Source of the DNA: Thiococcus pfennigii
Lineage (GTDB): Bacteria; Pseudomonadota; Gammaproteobacteria; Chromatiales; Chromatiaceae
Direction: 5' to 3'
Length of the DNA stretch: 64,000 nt
Assembly (NCBI RefSeq): GCF_016583835.1
Contig: NZ_NRRW01000011.1
Coordinates: 1-64,000 of the forward strand
Positions 1-6,599 of this stretch are shown in pieces; position 1 is the stretch's first letter, and each line of letters begins with the position of its first letter. The translations under genes were made by a program, and so were the position numbers. A model generated the notes under the pieces. That model was not told the origin of the DNA and made no database searches. It was given only the letters and a program-made list of their open reading frames with translations.

Positions 1-2
1 CG

Positions 3-221
3 CGCTTTCAGCGCCTGCGCCGGCGCCACTCGGCGGTGGAGTCGGCGATCAATGCGCTGGAGGCCCACGGCCTGGACCGCTGCCCGGATCACGGCCTCGA
101 CGGCTTCATGCGCTACGTCGCCTTGGCGGTGGTGGCGCGCAACCTCCATCGCCTCGGGGCGATCCTGCTGGCCAACGACAAGGCGGAGGCCGAGCGGCGC
201 CGACGAAAGCGCGCCGCCTGA
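3..221 (+). CDS. IS transposase, C-terminal part (cut by window edge)
   Basis: The reading frame is open from the window edge to the TGA at 219-221 and reads RFQRLRRRHSAVESAINALE, then HGLDRCPDHG and YVALAVVARNLHRLG. This is the typical C-terminus of a DDE transposase of the IS1182/ISNCY kind, with the conserved last catalytic-region glutamate in SAVESAINALE and a basic tail (AERRRRKRAA). The N-terminal catalytic part lies outside the window, so whether the copy is intact cannot be judged. Together with the decayed Uma2 copy just downstream it marks this end of the window as mobile or accessory DNA. Family assignment comes from motif recognition only. Confidence 0.7.
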   Translation, partial: RFQRLRRRHSAVESAINALEAHGLDRCPDHGLDGFMRYVALAVVARNLHRLGAILLANDKAEAERRRRKRAA

Positions 222-412
222 GCGCCTCGCGCGGGCCATCGGGGCCGATCCGAGGGACGGGTCTGTCCAATGGACGCGGAAGATGAAAGCAATTCACATC
301 GCCCCCCCGTATTCCTCGCTGACGGCCTCGATCCGAATGAAAAGCCGCCGCCGGGGCGGCATGAGGCCAGCGGTTTTTTTGAATTCAACGGGGTTTTCTT
401 CCAGGCACTATC

Positions 413-589
413 TACGCCCGTTACGGCGTGGCCCATGCCTGGCTGGTCGACCCCAAGCGCCGCACCCTGGAGGCCTACGCGCTCGATGGCGGAGAATGGC
501 AACTGCTCGCCGAGGCATCCGGGAACGACACCATCGCCGTTGCCCCCTTCGACGCCTTGCGGCTCGATCTGAGCAACCTCTGGAGCTGA
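413..589 (+). pseudogene. 3' fragment of a Uma2-family nuclease gene
   Basis: The frame from 413 to the TGA at 587-589 encodes 58 residues (YARYGVAHAWLVDPKRRTLE ... LDLSNLWS). They match the last 58 residues of the complete Uma2 gene at 851-1408 at 50 positions. No start codon or N-terminal part precedes them; the sequence upstream of about 405 (222-404) is unrelated and shows no gene. This is therefore a truncated paralogue left by a local duplication and deletion, probably linked to the insertion activity that left the transposase at 3-221. The interval 222-412 holds nothing else I can support. Confidence 0.8.
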
Positions 590-622
590 ATCGGGTAGCT
601 ACCGAAGACGCGAAGACCACTA

Positions 623-761
623 AGTGACGATTCAAAAACAACCGGCGCATCTTCTTTTGAACTACGAAACACGCGAAAGGGCAGAATACACGCGGGAGAA
701 TCTGCCGTTTTCTTTCGCGATTTTCGCGCATTTCGTAGTTTCTTGTCTTCCGCGGGCTTGT
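623..761 (+). repeat. ~140-bp palindromic dispersed repeat, copy 1
   Basis: This segment (AGTGACGATTCAA ... CGCGGGCTTG) is repeated in the same orientation at 16990-17140. Inside are two inverted arms, AACTACGAAACACGCGAAA at 660-678 and TTTCGCGCATTTCGTAGTT at 722-740, complementary at 17 of 19 positions and able to fold into a long stem-loop. Its base composition is lower in GC than the neighbouring genes. It is probably a non-coding mobile or REP-like element. Confidence 0.75.
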
Positions 762-850
762 ATCGGTTGTTCATGCAGCGTTCCTATGAATCGTTCTTTT
801 GCTTCGAGGTCTTCGGGGTGAGCTTAGACCCGGAGGGATGGACGACTGCC

Positions 851-1408
851 ATGCAACCTGCCTACAAGCAAACGCTGTACGAACAGCTCGAATCGCTACC
901 CGAGGGCTTGACGGGTGAAATCCTCAATGGGCAGTTGCATGCGCAACCACGCCCATCCGGCCCGCATGGGCGCGCGAGCGTCGTCCTGGATCGCCTCATC
1001 GGTCGCAGCTATGACGATGGCGACGGCCCGGGCGGCTGGTGGCTGTTCATCGAGCCCGAGGTGCACTTCGTGCGCGACGTCGAGGTGGCGGTGCCCGACC
1101 TCGCCGGCTGGCGGCGCATACGAATGCCGCGGATCCCGGAAGGTCATCGCTTCGAGGTCGTCCCGGATTGGGTGTGCGAGATCCTGTCTCCCTCGACAGA
1201 GAGCAAGGATCGCGAGATCAAGATGCCCCTCTACGCCCATTACGGCGTGGCCCATGCCTGGCTGGTCGACCCCAAGCGACACACCCTGGAGGCCTACGCG
1301 CTCACGAACGGAGAATGGCACCTGCTCACCGAGGCATCAGGCAACGACACCATTGCGGTCGCGCCCTTCGACGCCCTGCAGCTCGATCTGGGCAACTTAT
1401 GGAGCTGA
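851..1408 (+). CDS. Uma2 family PD-(D/E)XK endonuclease-like protein (DUF820)
   Basis: This 185-residue protein belongs to the Uma2/DUF820 family, a PD-(D/E)XK nuclease-fold family that is expanded in bacteria with multicellular or phototrophic lifestyles and has no firm cellular role. Visible landmarks are ELLEG-like LTGEILNGQL near residue 20, EPEVHF followed by VAVPDLAGW (first acidic position), VVPDWVCEILSPST (second acidic position) and KMPLYAHYGVAHAWLVDP. ATG 851 is chosen because it gives the family-typical N-terminus (MQPAYKQTLYEQLESLPEGL); the frame stays open upstream to about 743 but those residues look non-coding. A truncated paralogue of its C-terminus lies at 413-589. The GxxExxY gene begins 27 nt downstream. 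Confidence 0.85.
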   Translation: MQPAYKQTLYEQLESLPEGLTGEILNGQLHAQPRPSGPHGRASVVLDRLIGRSYDDGDGPGGWWLFIEPEVHFVRDVEVAVPDLAGWRRIRMPRIPEGHRFEVVPDWVCEILSPSTESKDREIKMPLYAHYGVAHAWLVDPKRHTLEAYALTNGEWHLLTEASGNDTIAVAPFDALQLDLGNLWS

Positions 1409-1435
1409 AGGCGAAGCAAGAAGGGAAGCTAGAAC

Positions 1436-1807
1436 GTGCAAAAGGATCCGCTAAGCGCCTCCGTGATCGGAGCCGCGATCGAAGTAAACCGGCATCTGGG
1501 CCCCGGCCTGCTGGAATCGACCTACGAAGCATGCCTCGCCCACGAGTTGCAACAGCGAGGCATCGAAATTCAACGCCAGGTACCCTTGCCGGTTCTCTAC
1601 AAGGGTGTCAGCCTGGAGTGCGGCTATCGAATCGACATCATGGTCGAAGACCGCTTACTTCTGGAGCTAAAGGCCGTCGACCGGGTCTTGCCGATCCAAA
1701 CCGCGCAGATCTTGACGTACATGCGTTTGGCCTCCGTCAATACAGGGTTGCTGATCAACTTCAACGTGACGCGGTTGGCCGACGGCGTGCAGCGTTTCAA
1801 GCTTTGA
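1436..1807 (+). CDS. GxxExxY protein (PDDEXK_3 nuclease-fold)
   Basis: The 123-residue product has the defining motif GLLESTY (GxxExxY) at about residues 23-29 and a nuclease-like core RIDIMVEDRLLLELK at about residues 64-78, giving the D...ExK pattern of PD-(D/E)XK enzymes. It ends in the family-typical VDRVLPIQTAQILTYMRL and LLINFNV segments. The GTG at 1436 is preceded by AGAAGGGAAG, a usable ribosome-binding site, and gives the usual N-terminus (ASVIGAAIEVNRHLGPGLLE). The family function is unknown. The gene is followed immediately by a short direct repeat of TTTGATTTTTTTCACC (1803-1818 and 1819-1834) and then by the ACCACAGAGGACACAGAG palindrome and tandem repeats. Confidence 0.9.
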   Translation: MQKDPLSASVIGAAIEVNRHLGPGLLESTYEACLAHELQQRGIEIQRQVPLPVLYKGVSLECGYRIDIMVEDRLLLELKAVDRVLPIQTAQILTYMRLASVNTGLLINFNVTRLADGVQRFKL

Positions 1808-1830
1808 TTTTTTTCACCTTTGATTTTTTT

Positions 1831-1912
1831 CACCACAGAGGACACAGAGCGCACAGAGAATGGGAAATAACGATCTTGCTCCTGCTCTGTGTTCTCTGTG
1901 TCCTCTGTGGTT
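1831..1912 (+). repeat. Inverted repeat ACCACAGAGGACACAGAG / CTCTGTGTCCTCTGTGGT
   Basis: Bases 1831-1857 (CACCACAGAGGACACAGAGC...) are complementary to 1886-1912 (CTCTGTGTTCTCTGTGTCCTCTGTGGT) with only the CG/TT pair mismatched, leaving a loop of about 28 bases. The arms are built from CTCTGTG units. The element sits 24 nt after the stop of the GxxExxY gene and could act as its transcript end or as the DNA partner of a mobile element. Confidence 0.85.
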
Positions 1913-1991
1913 CAATCTCTTACCTGATGTGCCCTCGGTGGTTCAATCTCTCAACCGATGTGTCCTCTGTGGTTCAACCTCTCACCTGATT
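1899..1991 (+). repeat. Three tandem 31-bp repeats (TGTCCTCTGTGGTTCAA...)
   Basis: Three imperfect units of 31 bp lie head to tail at 1899-1929, 1930-1960 and 1961-1991. Each starts with TG(T/C)CCTC(T/G)GTGGTTCAA and ends in a CTCT-A-CCTGATG-like half. The first unit shares its start with the right arm of the inverted repeat at 1886-1912. There is no spacer diversity, so it is not a CRISPR array. Confidence 0.8.
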
Positions 1992-2033
1992 GAACCGGGT
2001 CAACCACCGTCGCGGGGATCAGGGTCCGGTCTG

Positions 2034-2576
2034 CTACTGGGCGAGCGCCGCGTGCGATAGCCAGAGGAGCGTCGGTTCCTCGTCGGCGCCGAGTTCGCCG
2101 GCACGGGCGACGACGAGGCCTTCGTCCGCCGGCCAGGTCGCGGTCGTCCCGTCAGCCCCGGTCTCGGGCGCCCCGAGGCGGCGCGTCAGCCAGGCGAGGA
2201 GCCGGGCGTGGTAGCCGCGGCGGTAGTCGATCTTGGCCGCCATCAGGCCTTCATCGCCATAGTAGAGGACCAGGCGGCGTGACGGGATGCTGTTGAAGGT
2301 GCCGATCTCGGCCCCGCAGAGACGATTGCCGAACGGCGTCGCCGCCGCCCCGCAGCGCAGATCGACCTTGGGGAAGCGCTCGCGCACGGCGGCCTCGTCG
2401 AACCCCGCGTAGAGCCGCTCGGGCGCCAGGTTCAACGCCGGCTTGCCGAACAGCATCAACAACACCGTATCGGTGCGCCACTGGCCATCATCGGTGAAGA
2501 CCAGCCAGTAGAAAGGCCCGAAGACGATCGCGAGCAGCAGGAGCTTCGTATAGAGGGGATGGAGGCGTGGCTTCAT
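2034..2576 (-). CDS. Hypothetical membrane-anchored protein
   Basis: ATG at 2576 gives a 180-residue protein starting MKPRLHPLYTKLLLLAIVFG, a short basic stretch followed by one hydrophobic segment (about residues 9-27), then a soluble domain containing DLRCGAAATPFGNRLCGAEI (two cysteines) and KIDYRRGYHARLLAWLTRRL. This looks like an inner-membrane-anchored protein with the globular part in the periplasm. The frame is open further upstream to 2882, but the N-terminus there is arginine-rich and lacks the anchor, so the shorter start is preferred. No family was recognised. It is divergent from the c-di-GMP gene at 2930. Confidence 0.65.
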   Translation of the reverse strand: MKPRLHPLYTKLLLLAIVFGPFYWLVFTDDGQWRTDTVLLMLFGKPALNLAPERLYAGFDEAAVRERFPKVDLRCGAAATPFGNRLCGAEIGTFNSIPSRRLVLYYGDEGLMAAKIDYRRGYHARLLAWLTRRLGAPETGADGTTATWPADEGLVVARAGELGADEEPTLLWLSHAALAQ

Positions 2577-2929
2577 GGCCGCGCATTCTAACGCAGATGG
2601 CGCATTCCCACCGCCTGAGAATCCAATCGTACGACCTGCTGACCGGGCCCGCCGCCGCACCACCTGCGTGGCCCTTGGACTTTGGCGCCCGGAGCGGGCA
2701 CAATCGTCCCATCGCGACCCGGGACACTGCGGCGGTCCACGCCGGCGTGCCCTGCCCACATCCGCAACGTCCATGACCCAACACAGCCGTACACGAGATT
2801 GCGCAAACAAGATCGTGGCACCGACGCGATTGGTCCCATGCGGCGTCGCGCGACCCGGCGTTCGACTTGGCGCCCCCACCACGACGCCTCCCCGGCCCTC
2901 AGGCTGGCGACCTGCCGGCTAGAGCCGCC
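2577..2929. other. Intergenic region between divergent genes
   Basis: This 353-bp gap separates the minus-strand gene ending upstream at 2576 from the GGDEF-EAL gene on the plus strand. It should contain both promoters. I see no convincing -35/-10 pair, hairpin or small gene; the frames that cross it have no coding character. Confidence 0.5.
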
Positions 2930-4972
2930 ATGTCAGAATCCGCACCACGCGCCCGAGACCGACCGCGGCCCGCTGCCGAGGCGGAGCGCGGCCCGATGTC
3001 GCAAAGACCGGCGCGGAGATTCGCGCCATTCGGCCTCGGCCTGGTGGCCCTCGCACCATCGCTGACACTGATCGGCTGGGCGTTCGTCGAGCGGCCGCCC
3101 GCCGCCTCCCTGGCCGAGCCGCCGCTGCTCGTCGCGGGGGCATCGGGCCTCCTCGCAGCGCTCGGGCTCGGTCTGCTGCGCCGCCGGCGAGCGCGCCCCA
3201 GGCCGCCGGCCGTGCCGGCGGTCGCGACCGCCAGCCCCGCGCCGGATGCGCGCTGCGCTCGTTGCGAAACCCTCACCGCCATGCTGCGCGCAGCCAACGA
3301 GGCGATCATCCTCTGCGCGACCAACGGCCGGATCGAGATCTTCAACCCGGCCGCCGAGATGCTCTTCGGCTGTCTCGCCGAGGAGGTCGTCGGCCAGCAC
3401 TTCGACAGCCTCGTCGACCACAGCCCGGACGATTCGACCCCGCTCGCCCTAGCGTTGCTCGCCGCCGAGGTCGACGGCCACGCCGTGCACGAAGCGCAGG
3501 CCCGCCGCCACGGCGATCGGCCCTTCCCGGCACGCCTGCGGCTGCACCGGTTGGACGCCGGTCGACACCGCCGGGTGCTGATCTTCGCCGAAGACCTCGC
3601 GATGCACGAGCAACAAGAGGGCCAGGCGGCCTACCTGCGCCGCCACGACCTGCTGACCGGACTGCTCAATCGCCGCGAGTTCGAGCGACGCGTCGAGGCC
3701 GCGCTGCGCGATCCGGCCGGGCGACGCCAACCGCGGGCCCTCTGCCACCTCGACGTCGACCAGTTCAAGATCATCAACAGCACCTGCGGACATGCTGCCG
3801 GCGATCGGCTGCTCCAGCAACTCGCGCTACTGATCGAGAACAGACTCGGCGAGAAGACGTCCCTCGCTCGCATCGGCGGCGACGAGTTCGCGGCCTTCTT
3901 CAGCGGACGGGACGGCGATGAGGTCCTCGCCATCTGCGAGGAGTTGCAGCAAACCGTACGCAACTTCCTGTTCACCTGGTGCGACCAGTCGTTCGACGTG
4001 GCGGTCAGCATCGGCCTGATCGCCTTCACGGCCGACGAGGAGACCGCCTCCTCGGCCTTGAGCAAGGCGGACATCGCCTGCCACACGGCCAAGCACAACG
4101 GCCGCGACCGCCTGCACGTCTACAGCGACGGCGACGCCGAGTTGATCCGACACCACGGCGACATGCACATGGTCTCGGCCATCACCCGGGCGCTGAGCGA
4201 CGGGCGTTTCCGGCTCGTCGCCCAACCGATCGTCGCCCTTCAGGGCGAGACACCCGAGCCGCCCCACTACGAGATCCTGGTGCGGATGCTCGACGAGACC
4301 GGCCAGGTCGTGATACCCGGTCGCTTCATTCCGGCCGCCGAGCGCTACATCCTGATGCCGGCGGTCGACCGCTGGGTCATTCATCGGATACTCAGCACCC
4401 AGGCCGATAACCTGCGCGCCTGGCACGCCCGCTATCCGGACCGTTTCCTGTTCGCCATCAACCTCTCGGGCACGTCGCTCGGTGACGAGGGTTTCCTCAG
4501 CTATCTGAAACGCCAGTTCGCCGACTGGGCGGTGCCGTTCGCGAGCATCTGCTTCGAGATCACCGAGACGGCCGCCGTCCGGAGCCTCGAACGGGCGCGG
4601 GCGCTGATGGAGGAACTCGCCGGCCTCGGCGTCCGATTCGCCCTCGACGATTTCGGCACCGGGCTCTCCTCCTACGGCTATCTGCGCGACCTGCCCGTCA
4701 GCCTTCTGAAGATCGACGGCGCCTTCGTGCGCGGCCTGAGCGACGACCCGGTCAATCGGGCGATGGTCGAATCGATCAACCAGATCGGTCACGTCCTGGG
4801 CCTGCAGACGATCGCCGAATGGGCCGAGGACGGTGCCGCGATCGAGGCCCTTCGCGCGCTGGGCGTCGACTACGCCCAAGGCTACGGGGTCGGCGCCGCC
4901 CTGCCCGTCGATGGTTTCCAAATCCGCTTTCCCACCACCGCCAGCGATGTCCAATCTGCATCAAGTCGTTGA
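2930..4972 (+). CDS. Membrane-anchored PAS-GGDEF-EAL c-di-GMP turnover protein
   Basis: About 680 residues. Two hydrophobic segments near the N-terminus (around FGLGLVALAPSLTLIGWAFV and LLVAGASGLLAALGLGLL) are followed by a PAS domain (ANEAIILCATNGRIEIFNPA), a GGDEF domain with intact signature RIGGDEFAAFF, and a full EAL domain. The EAL domain keeps EILVR, the NLSG asparagine, FEITETAA, LDDFGTG, LLKIDGAF, IAEWAED and YAQGYGVG, so phosphodiesterase activity is expected. The RxxD inhibitory site before GGDEF is absent. It probably makes and degrades c-di-GMP in response to a signal sensed by the PAS domain. ATG 2930 is chosen; ATG 2996 (MSQRPARRFAP) is an alternative that still keeps both membrane segments. 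Its 3' end overlaps the DUF815 gene. Confidence 0.9.
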   Translation: MSESAPRARDRPRPAAEAERGPMSQRPARRFAPFGLGLVALAPSLTLIGWAFVERPPAASLAEPPLLVAGASGLLAALGLGLLRRRRARPRPPAVPAVATASPAPDARCARCETLTAMLRAANEAIILCATNGRIEIFNPAAEMLFGCLAEEVVGQHFDSLVDHSPDDSTPLALALLAAEVDGHAVHEAQARRHGDRPFPARLRLHRLDAGRHRRVLIFAEDLAMHEQQEGQAAYLRRHDLLTGLLNRREFERRVEAALRDPAGRRQPRALCHLDVDQFKIINSTCGHAAGDRLLQQLALLIENRLGEKTSLARIGGDEFAAFFSGRDGDEVLAICEELQQTVRNFLFTWCDQSFDVAVSIGLIAFTADEETASSALSKADIACHTAKHNGRDRLHVYSDGDAELIRHHGDMHMVSAITRALSDGRFRLVAQPIVALQGETPEPPHYEILVRMLDETGQVVIPGRFIPAAERYILMPAVDRWVIHRILSTQADNLRAWHARYPDRFLFAINLSGTSLGDEGFLSYLKRQFADWAVPFASICFEITETAAVRSLERARALMEELAGLGVRFALDDFGTGLSSYGYLRDLPVSLLKIDGAFVRGLSDDPVNRAMVESINQIGHVLGLQTIAEWAEDGAAIEALRALGVDYAQGYGVGAALPVDGFQIRFPTTASDVQSASSR

Positions 4973-5810
4973 TCGCGCCACCCAGCTCATCGAACGCCTC
5001 GAACAGCTCCTACCGCCGATCCCAACCGCTCCGGACTGGGACGCCCACGCCTTTCGCTGGCGCACGGCCAACGGGCGCGGTTGGCTCCAGGCCGTGCACG
5101 CGCCGCACGAGCTGCCGCTCGATGACATCCGGTGTCTCGATCGCCAGAAGGCCGAGATCCTGCGCAACACCCGCCAGTTCCTGGCCGGGCGTGGCGCCAA
5201 CAACCTGCTCTTGTGGGGCTCGAGGGGCACTGGCAAGTCATCGCTGATCAAGGCCGTCTTCACCGAGCTGCGCGCCGAGGGCCTGCGCCTGATCGAGGTC
5301 GACAAGGACGACCTGATCGACCTGCCCGACATCCTTGACCTGATCCGCCACCGCGAGGAGCGCTTCATCGTCTTCTGCGACGACCTCTCGTTCGAGGCCA
5401 GCGAGTCCGGCTACAAGGCCTTGAAGGCCGTCCTCGACGGTTCGATCAGCGCACCACCGGCCAACCTGCTGATCTACGCGACGTCCAATCGCCGCCACCT
5501 GCTGCCGGAGTTCCAACAGGAGAACCGCCAGGCGCGGGTCGTCGACGGCGAGATCCACCTCGGCGAGGCGATCGAGGAGAAGATCTCGCTCTCCGACCGC
5601 TTCGGCCTGTGGTTGTCCTTCTATCCGTTCACGCAGGATCAGTACCTCCAGATCGTGCGTCATTGGCTCGCCCGGCTGGGGGCGCCGGCCGGCGCGCAGG
5701 CCGCTGCCGAGGTCGAGCGCGCGGCGCTCCAGTGGGCACAACAGCGCGGCTCGCGCAGCGGGCGCACGGCCTGGCAATTCGCCCGCGACTGGGTCGGGCG
5801 GATCGGCTGA
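4947..5810 (+). CDS. DUF815 family AAA+-like ATP-binding protein
   Basis: This 287-residue protein has a P-loop, LLWGSRGTGKSSLIKAV, at about residues 86-102 and a Walker B-like RFIVFCDDLSFE at about residues 139-150, followed by NLLIYATSNRRHLLPEF with the sensor-type asparagine. The layout is that of DUF815 ATPases, whose role is not known. ATG 4947 lies 26 nt inside the 3' end of the GGDEF-EAL gene in another frame, suggesting co-transcription and translational coupling. The stop is part of a hairpin shared with the convergent gspB. Confidence 0.85.
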   Translation: MSNLHQVVDRATQLIERLEQLLPPIPTAPDWDAHAFRWRTANGRGWLQAVHAPHELPLDDIRCLDRQKAEILRNTRQFLAGRGANNLLLWGSRGTGKSSLIKAVFTELRAEGLRLIEVDKDDLIDLPDILDLIRHREERFIVFCDDLSFEASESGYKALKAVLDGSISAPPANLLIYATSNRRHLLPEFQQENRQARVVDGEIHLGEAIEEKISLSDRFGLWLSFYPFTQDQYLQIVRHWLARLGAPAGAQAAAEVERAALQWAQQRGSRSGRTAWQFARDWVGRIG

Positions 5811-5832
5811 CGGGCGGCGCCGCGCCCGTCAG
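5807..5832. terminator. Hairpin between convergent genes (both stop codons in the stem)
   Basis: CTGACGGGCG at 5807-5816 pairs perfectly with CGCCCGTCAG at 5823-5832 across a 6-base loop. The TGA of the DUF815 gene (5808-5810) and the complement of the gspB stop (5829-5831) sit symmetrically in the arms. There is no T-run, so termination would be weak or factor-assisted. Confidence 0.5.
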
Positions 5833-6596
5833 CGTCGGGCGAAGAAGCTGTGCCCCTGATAGCCGAGCAGGACCCCGTCGGGCAGGATCTCCAGCACCTC
5901 GAAACCCTCGCGGGTGCGCTCGCCCTCACCGTAACGCAGCGAATTGATCACGATGAAACGCCGCGGCGGCAGCGGATCGTAGACGTGGGCCGTGACTCGG
6001 AAGGCCGGTAGGCCGGCCTGCAACGCCTCCGGCAGGCGCCGTTGCCGCGGATCATCGGCCGGCGTCGTCCCGGCACCGCTCTCGGGCGTGGCGGCGGGCT
6101 GGTCGGACGAACCGACACCGAGCCCCTGCTCGTGCCGCAGTTGCTCCTTGAAGGAGGCGATGTCCTCGACCAGATCGGCCGGGATCGGCGGCGACGCCAC
6201 CATCGGCCGGGGGGCGGTGGCGACCACCTCGGGCGGTGGCGGGCTCGGGCGGGCCGGAGGCTCGGCCCCGGGGGCGAGCGGGCCGTAGCGCTGCTCCTCG
6301 GTGACGACGGCCTGGGCCGGCTGCGCGCCGACCACGGCCGCGGGTGGGCTGCTGGAGCGGCCTTCGGCGAGCATGTCGGGGGCGGGCGAGATCGCCGGGC
6401 TGGGCACCGGCGCACGCAGGGCCGCATAGAGGGCGATCGCGACCGCCAGGAAGGCCAGCCCGACGGCCAGCAGGACCCAGGGATTCGGCCGCGACGCGGG
6501 CGGTTCCTCGATCAGGAGGTTGGTATGGATCCGCGGGACCTGCCCGAGGGCCCGCTCCTGCTCGGAGCGTTTCAGTGCCTCGAGGATGAAGGACAT
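5829..6596 (-). CDS. gspB: General secretion pathway protein B (GspB/ExeB-like)
   Basis: 255 residues beginning MSFILEALKRSEQERALGQV, the signature N-terminus of GspB-type proteins. A single transmembrane segment follows (WVLLAVGLAFLAVAIALYAAL, about residues 40-60), then a proline-rich periplasmic linker and a C-terminal globular domain (LPAFRVTAHVYDPLPPRRF, GVLLGYQGHSFFARR). With the ATPase GspA it forms an inner-membrane complex that helps place the type II secretion secretin through the peptidoglycan. It starts 3 nt after the gspA stop, so the two form one operon. No other gsp genes are in the window. Confidence 0.9.
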   Translation of the reverse strand: MSFILEALKRSEQERALGQVPRIHTNLLIEEPPASRPNPWVLLAVGLAFLAVAIALYAALRAPVPSPAISPAPDMLAEGRSSSPPAAVVGAQPAQAVVTEEQRYGPLAPGAEPPARPSPPPPEVVATAPRPMVASPPIPADLVEDIASFKEQLRHEQGLGVGSSDQPAATPESGAGTTPADDPRQRRLPEALQAGLPAFRVTAHVYDPLPPRRFIVINSLRYGEGERTREGFEVLEILPDGVLLGYQGHSFFARR

Positions 6597-6599
6597 GGC

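Noticed and set aside
270-572. Open frame of 100 codons starting MDAEDESNSHRPP
   Set aside because: Its second half runs out of frame through the Uma2 remnant, and the first half has no recognisable family or ribosome-binding site.
1899-1991. Possible CRISPR array
   Set aside because: The three 31-bp units are contiguous with no unique spacers, and no cas gene is in the window.
2867-2929. Upstream extension of the PAS-GGDEF-EAL protein
   Set aside because: The 21 extra residues (MAPPPRRLPGPQAGDL) are proline/arginine-rich and look like non-coding GC-rich DNA; ATG 2930 or 2996 is preferred.
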